Assembly (NCBI RefSeq): GCF_005491705.1
Contig: NZ_CP028092.1
Span: 4,526,001 to 4,590,000, forward strand
Reading direction: 5' to 3'
DNA from: Pontibacter sp. SGAir0037
GTDB lineage: Bacteria; Bacteroidota; Bacteroidia; Cytophagales; Hymenobacteraceae
DNA length: 64,000 nt
A program made the translations under genes and the position numbers. A model generated the notes under the pieces. It saw nothing but the letters and a program-made list of their open reading frames with translations. It searched no databases and was not told the DNA's origin. Shown in pieces: positions 63,859 to 64,000 of the stretch. The stretch's first letter is position 1. Each line of letters begins with the position of its first letter.

Positions 63859-64000
63859 ATGAAGCGTTTTGGATTCTTTTTAAGCTGCTTTTTACTTGCC
63901 TTTGTTTCGCAAGCACAGAAGATTGGCTATATTGACTCAAATTTTATTTTGAGTAAACTGCCGGCTTACAATAAGGTGCAGCAGGAGATGGATAAGCAAG
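63859..64000 (+). CDS. OmpH/Skp-like periplasmic chaperone, 3'-truncated by window edge
   Basis: The visible 47 residues have a signal peptide (MKRFGFFLSCFLLAFVSQAQ) followed by KIGYIDSNFILSKLPAYNKVQQEMDKQ, which is the OmpH/Skp start (gly-y-id-s, then a helix). The gene continues beyond 64000. Skp holds unfolded outer-membrane proteins for BamA, its upstream neighbour. Confidence 0.9.
   Translation, partial: MKRFGFFLSCFLLAFVSQAQKIGYIDSNFILSKLPAYNKVQQEMDKQ

Noticed and set aside
1..64000. tRNA, rRNA, CRISPR array, prophage or transposase
   Set aside because: I looked for cloverleaf-like regions, regular direct repeats with spacers and integrase or transposase motifs and found none.

Overview
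The window looks like chromosomal DNA of a Bacteroidota bacterium of the Cytophagales, most like the Hymenobacteraceae (Pontibacter and relatives). Evidence: at least thirteen exact matches to the Bacteroidetes -7 promoter element TAnnTTTG, few Shine-Dalgarno sequences, a SusC/SusD pair, a MurF-alanine racemase fusion, the lineage-typical rpmB/rpmG/DUF4295/ftsY/rimO cluster, the NAD kinase/DUF6089/uppS/bamA/ompH cluster, and many Bacteroidetes families (DUF4403, DUF4834, DUF4230, DUF5686, DUF3891, DUF5522). There are no rRNA or tRNA genes, CRISPR arrays, transposases or prophage. The genus is inference.

Layout. 1-8 kb: end of a CAP-domain gene, a frameshifted secreted protein, carB without its allosteric domain, an AsmA/DUF748-like protein, an acetyltransferase, and the bshC-ygfA pair (bacillithiol and folate). 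8-14 kb: the two enzymes of threonine-to-glycine degradation (tdh, kbl) flanking a protein with repeated RPRPVMKRP motifs, then ornithine aminotransferase. 14-19.3 kb: ribosomal protein/ftsY/rimO cluster with an exported Xaa-Pro aminopeptidase inserted after rpmB. 19-28 kb: small stress and RNA-modification genes (gpx, mnmD, rlmN), envelope proteins and lipoproteins. 28-41 kb: YfhO, a PLP desulfhydrase/deaminase, DUF4230, recX, two DMT transporters, a DUF5686 outer-membrane protein and murF-alr. 41-44 kb: feoAB iron uptake. 44-50 kb: an AT-richer susC/susD/DUF1735 operon without a glycoside hydrolase. 50-54.7 kb: RsmI-like methylase, hydrolase, pdxJ, yqeY, cvpA, pabA/trpG. 54.7-64 kb: a co-directional envelope cluster (hydrolase, CBS protein, BamA/TamA-like barrel, nadK, two DUF6089 proteins, uppS, bamA, start of an OmpH/Skp chaperone gene).

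Functional themes. The last cluster joins undecaprenyl-PP synthesis to outer-membrane protein assembly; murF-alr supplies the D-Ala branch of peptidoglycan. feoA-feoB is a ferrous-iron importer. tdh and kbl form one pathway although transcribed divergently.

The most unusual structure is non-coding. Two intergenic elements (40999-41224 and 53900-54082) start at the stop codon of the upstream gene. Each has a left arm of in-phase octamers related to TTAATGTG and a right arm of the inverse octamer CACATTAA, around unrelated cores. They look like two members of one degenerate inverted-repeat family. Two very long perfect inverted repeats (37355-37422 and 43828-43873) are also notable.
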